From positions 1 through 6,584 of the forward strand of contig PWKM01000046.1 in NCBI GenBank assembly GCA_003559755.1: 6,584 nt of DNA. Direction: 5' to 3'. A model generated the notes under the pieces. The model ran no database searches and had not been told where the DNA came from. It saw only the letters and a list, made by a program, of their open reading frames with translations. The DNA comes from Planctomycetota bacterium (GTDB taxonomy: Bacteria > Planctomycetota > PUPC01). Positions 5,572 to 6,584 of the stretch are shown here, piece after piece. Position 1 is the first letter of the stretch; the number at the start of each line of letters is the position of its first letter. A program made the position numbers and the translations under genes.

Positions 5572-5648
5572 AATCAAAGACGACTTGAATGCGCGCCCGG
5601 CTCTGGTTTATGGGATGCCCGGATGGGGATGTGCCTTCAGACGAGTAT

Positions 5649-6584
5649 TCATCTCGCGACGATATTGACCAGACGACCGGGGATGACGATGGTCTTGACC
5701 ACCTCTTTCCCCTCGAGATGGCGGCACACGTTGTCGTCCGAGAGCGCCGTCTCCTTCACCTCGTTCTCGTCGGCATCAACCGGCACGCGCACCCGGCCCC
5801 GCAGTTTCCCGCTGACCTGTACAGCGATCTCGACCGCCTCCCGTTCCAGAGCCCGCTCGTCGCATTCCGGCCAGGGAGCATCCACGACAGCTCCCTCCCC
5901 TTCCAGCACGGACCACAGCTCGGCACACACGTGGGGGGTGATAGGCGCGAGAACCTTGATAATTGTCTCATAGGCCAGCCGCAGAACCGCCGGCCCCGCC
6001 CCCTTCGCAGATTTGACGGCATTGGTCAGTTCAAACACCCGGGCGATGGCGGTGTTGAAATGGCGGGTCTGCTCGTAGTCTTCCGTCGCGCTCCGGATCG
6101 CCTCGTGGACGGCCCGGCACAACTCGCGGTCGTCGCCTTCGAGTGCCGACGGATCGCCTTCGAAGGGTGCGGCCTCTTTGATGGCATCAAGGTTCTCGTG
6201 GACGGCGTACCACAGCCGGCGCAGGAAACGGCCCGCCCCCTCGAGCCCTTCCTCGCTCCACGGCTGGTCGCGGTCGGGCGGGGTGTCCGAAAGGATCATC
6301 AGACGAATGGCGTCGGCGCCGTGCTCGTTGAGCACCACGTCCGGGTCGATGGTGTTCAGCTTGGTCTTGCTGACCTTGGTCATCTCGGCGCTCACCTCGG
6401 ACCCGCATTTCCGGCAGGTCGGCCCGTCCCGATCAACGTCGTCTTCGTGCAGCCACTTATGCCGGGGGCAGTAGTAAGCCGTCTTGCACAGCATGCCCTG
6501 GCAGAACAGGTTCGGGGCGGGTTCGGTGAAGTTGACCAGGCCGAGGTCGTGCAACACCATTGTGAAGAAACGGAAGTATATGAG
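5649..6584 (-). CDS. leuS: Leucyl-tRNA synthetase, C-terminal part (5' end beyond the window)
   Basis: LeuRS charges tRNA-Leu with leucine in the cytoplasm. The frame is open to the right edge, giving the last 311 residues of a protein normally over 800 long; the ATG at 6560 is internal, since the codons before it (LIYFRFFT) continue the family sequence. Visible are the end of the Rossmann core (MVLHDLGLVNF, then NLFCQGML) and a small insertion with CPRH and CRKC pairs that may bind zinc. Next come the class I signature loop as KVSKT (6377-6363, in place of KMSKS), followed by KLNTIDPD and GADAIRLMILSDTPPDRDQPW, and the anticodon-binding helical domain with FLRRLW. The C-terminal part contains ITPHVCAELW, PWPECDE, and VQVSGKLRGRVRVP before the end at VNIVAR. 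The Ala/Met-to-Val change in the signature is discussed in findings. Editing and HIGH motifs lie outside the window. Confidence 0.97.
   Translation of the reverse strand, partial: LIYFRFFTMVLHDLGLVNFTEPAPNLFCQGMLCKTAYYCPRHKWLHEDDVDRDGPTCRKCGSEVSAEMTKVSKTKLNTIDPDVVLNEHGADAIRLMILSDTPPDRDQPWSEEGLEGAGRFLRRLWYAVHENLDAIKEAAPFEGDPSALEGDDRELCRAVHEAIRSATEDYEQTRHFNTAIARVFELTNAVKSAKGAGPAVLRLAYETIIKVLAPITPHVCAELWSVLEGEGAVVDAPWPECDERALEREAVEIAVQVSGKLRGRVRVPVDADENEVKETALSDDNVCRHLEGKEVVKTIVIPGRLVNIVAR

Noticed and set aside
5465..5668. 67-codon plus-strand frame between HU and leuS
   Set aside because: It starts at TTG with no ribosome site, runs into the leuS 3' end and resembles nothing known.

Overview
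The window is GC-rich bacterial chromosome, mostly housekeeping genes with one carbohydrate-degrading gene among them. The gene content, a cytoplasmic-type GH29 fucosidase beside housekeeping loci and the form of the LeuRS C-terminal half (CKTAYYCPRHKW, KVSKTKLN) suggest Planctomycetota, possibly the Phycisphaerae side. That placement is inference from recalled family patterns, not a search.

Left part (1 to about 2670, all minus strand): reading leftwards, the SRP 4.5S RNA gene (ffs), dnaX (clamp-loader gamma/tau subunit), a ybaB/ebfC nucleoid-associated protein gene, and recR, which is cut by the window edge. This is the classic bacterial ffs/dnaX/ybaB/recR cluster. The genes are tightly packed: dnaX overlaps ybaB by 8 nt and ybaB is 9 nt from recR. 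Together they link replication (DnaX) with recombinational gap repair (RecR).

Middle part (about 2670 to 4764): a roughly 280-nt gene-free stretch upstream of ffs is unusually rich in dyads and direct repeats. It includes a GAAC-N4-GTTC palindrome lying inside a possible minus-strand promoter. Beyond it a 4HBT/YbgC-type acyl-CoA thioesterase gene (minus) and a GH29 alpha-L-fucosidase gene (plus) diverge from a short region with a plausible promoter for each.

Right part (4765 to 6584): a 326-nt gap ending in a TTGACA promoter, then an HU/IHF-family DNA-binding protein gene with an acidic tail (plus). It converges on the 3' half of leuS (minus), which runs off the right edge.

No mobile element, CRISPR array, prophage or defence system is visible, and I see no convincing new multi-gene system. 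The points most worth a second look are an in-frame A AAA AAG slippery heptamer late in dnaX, the palindrome-in-promoter upstream of the ffs/dnaX/ybaB/recR cluster, and a perfect TATAAT that implies leaderless or shortened translation of the thioesterase.
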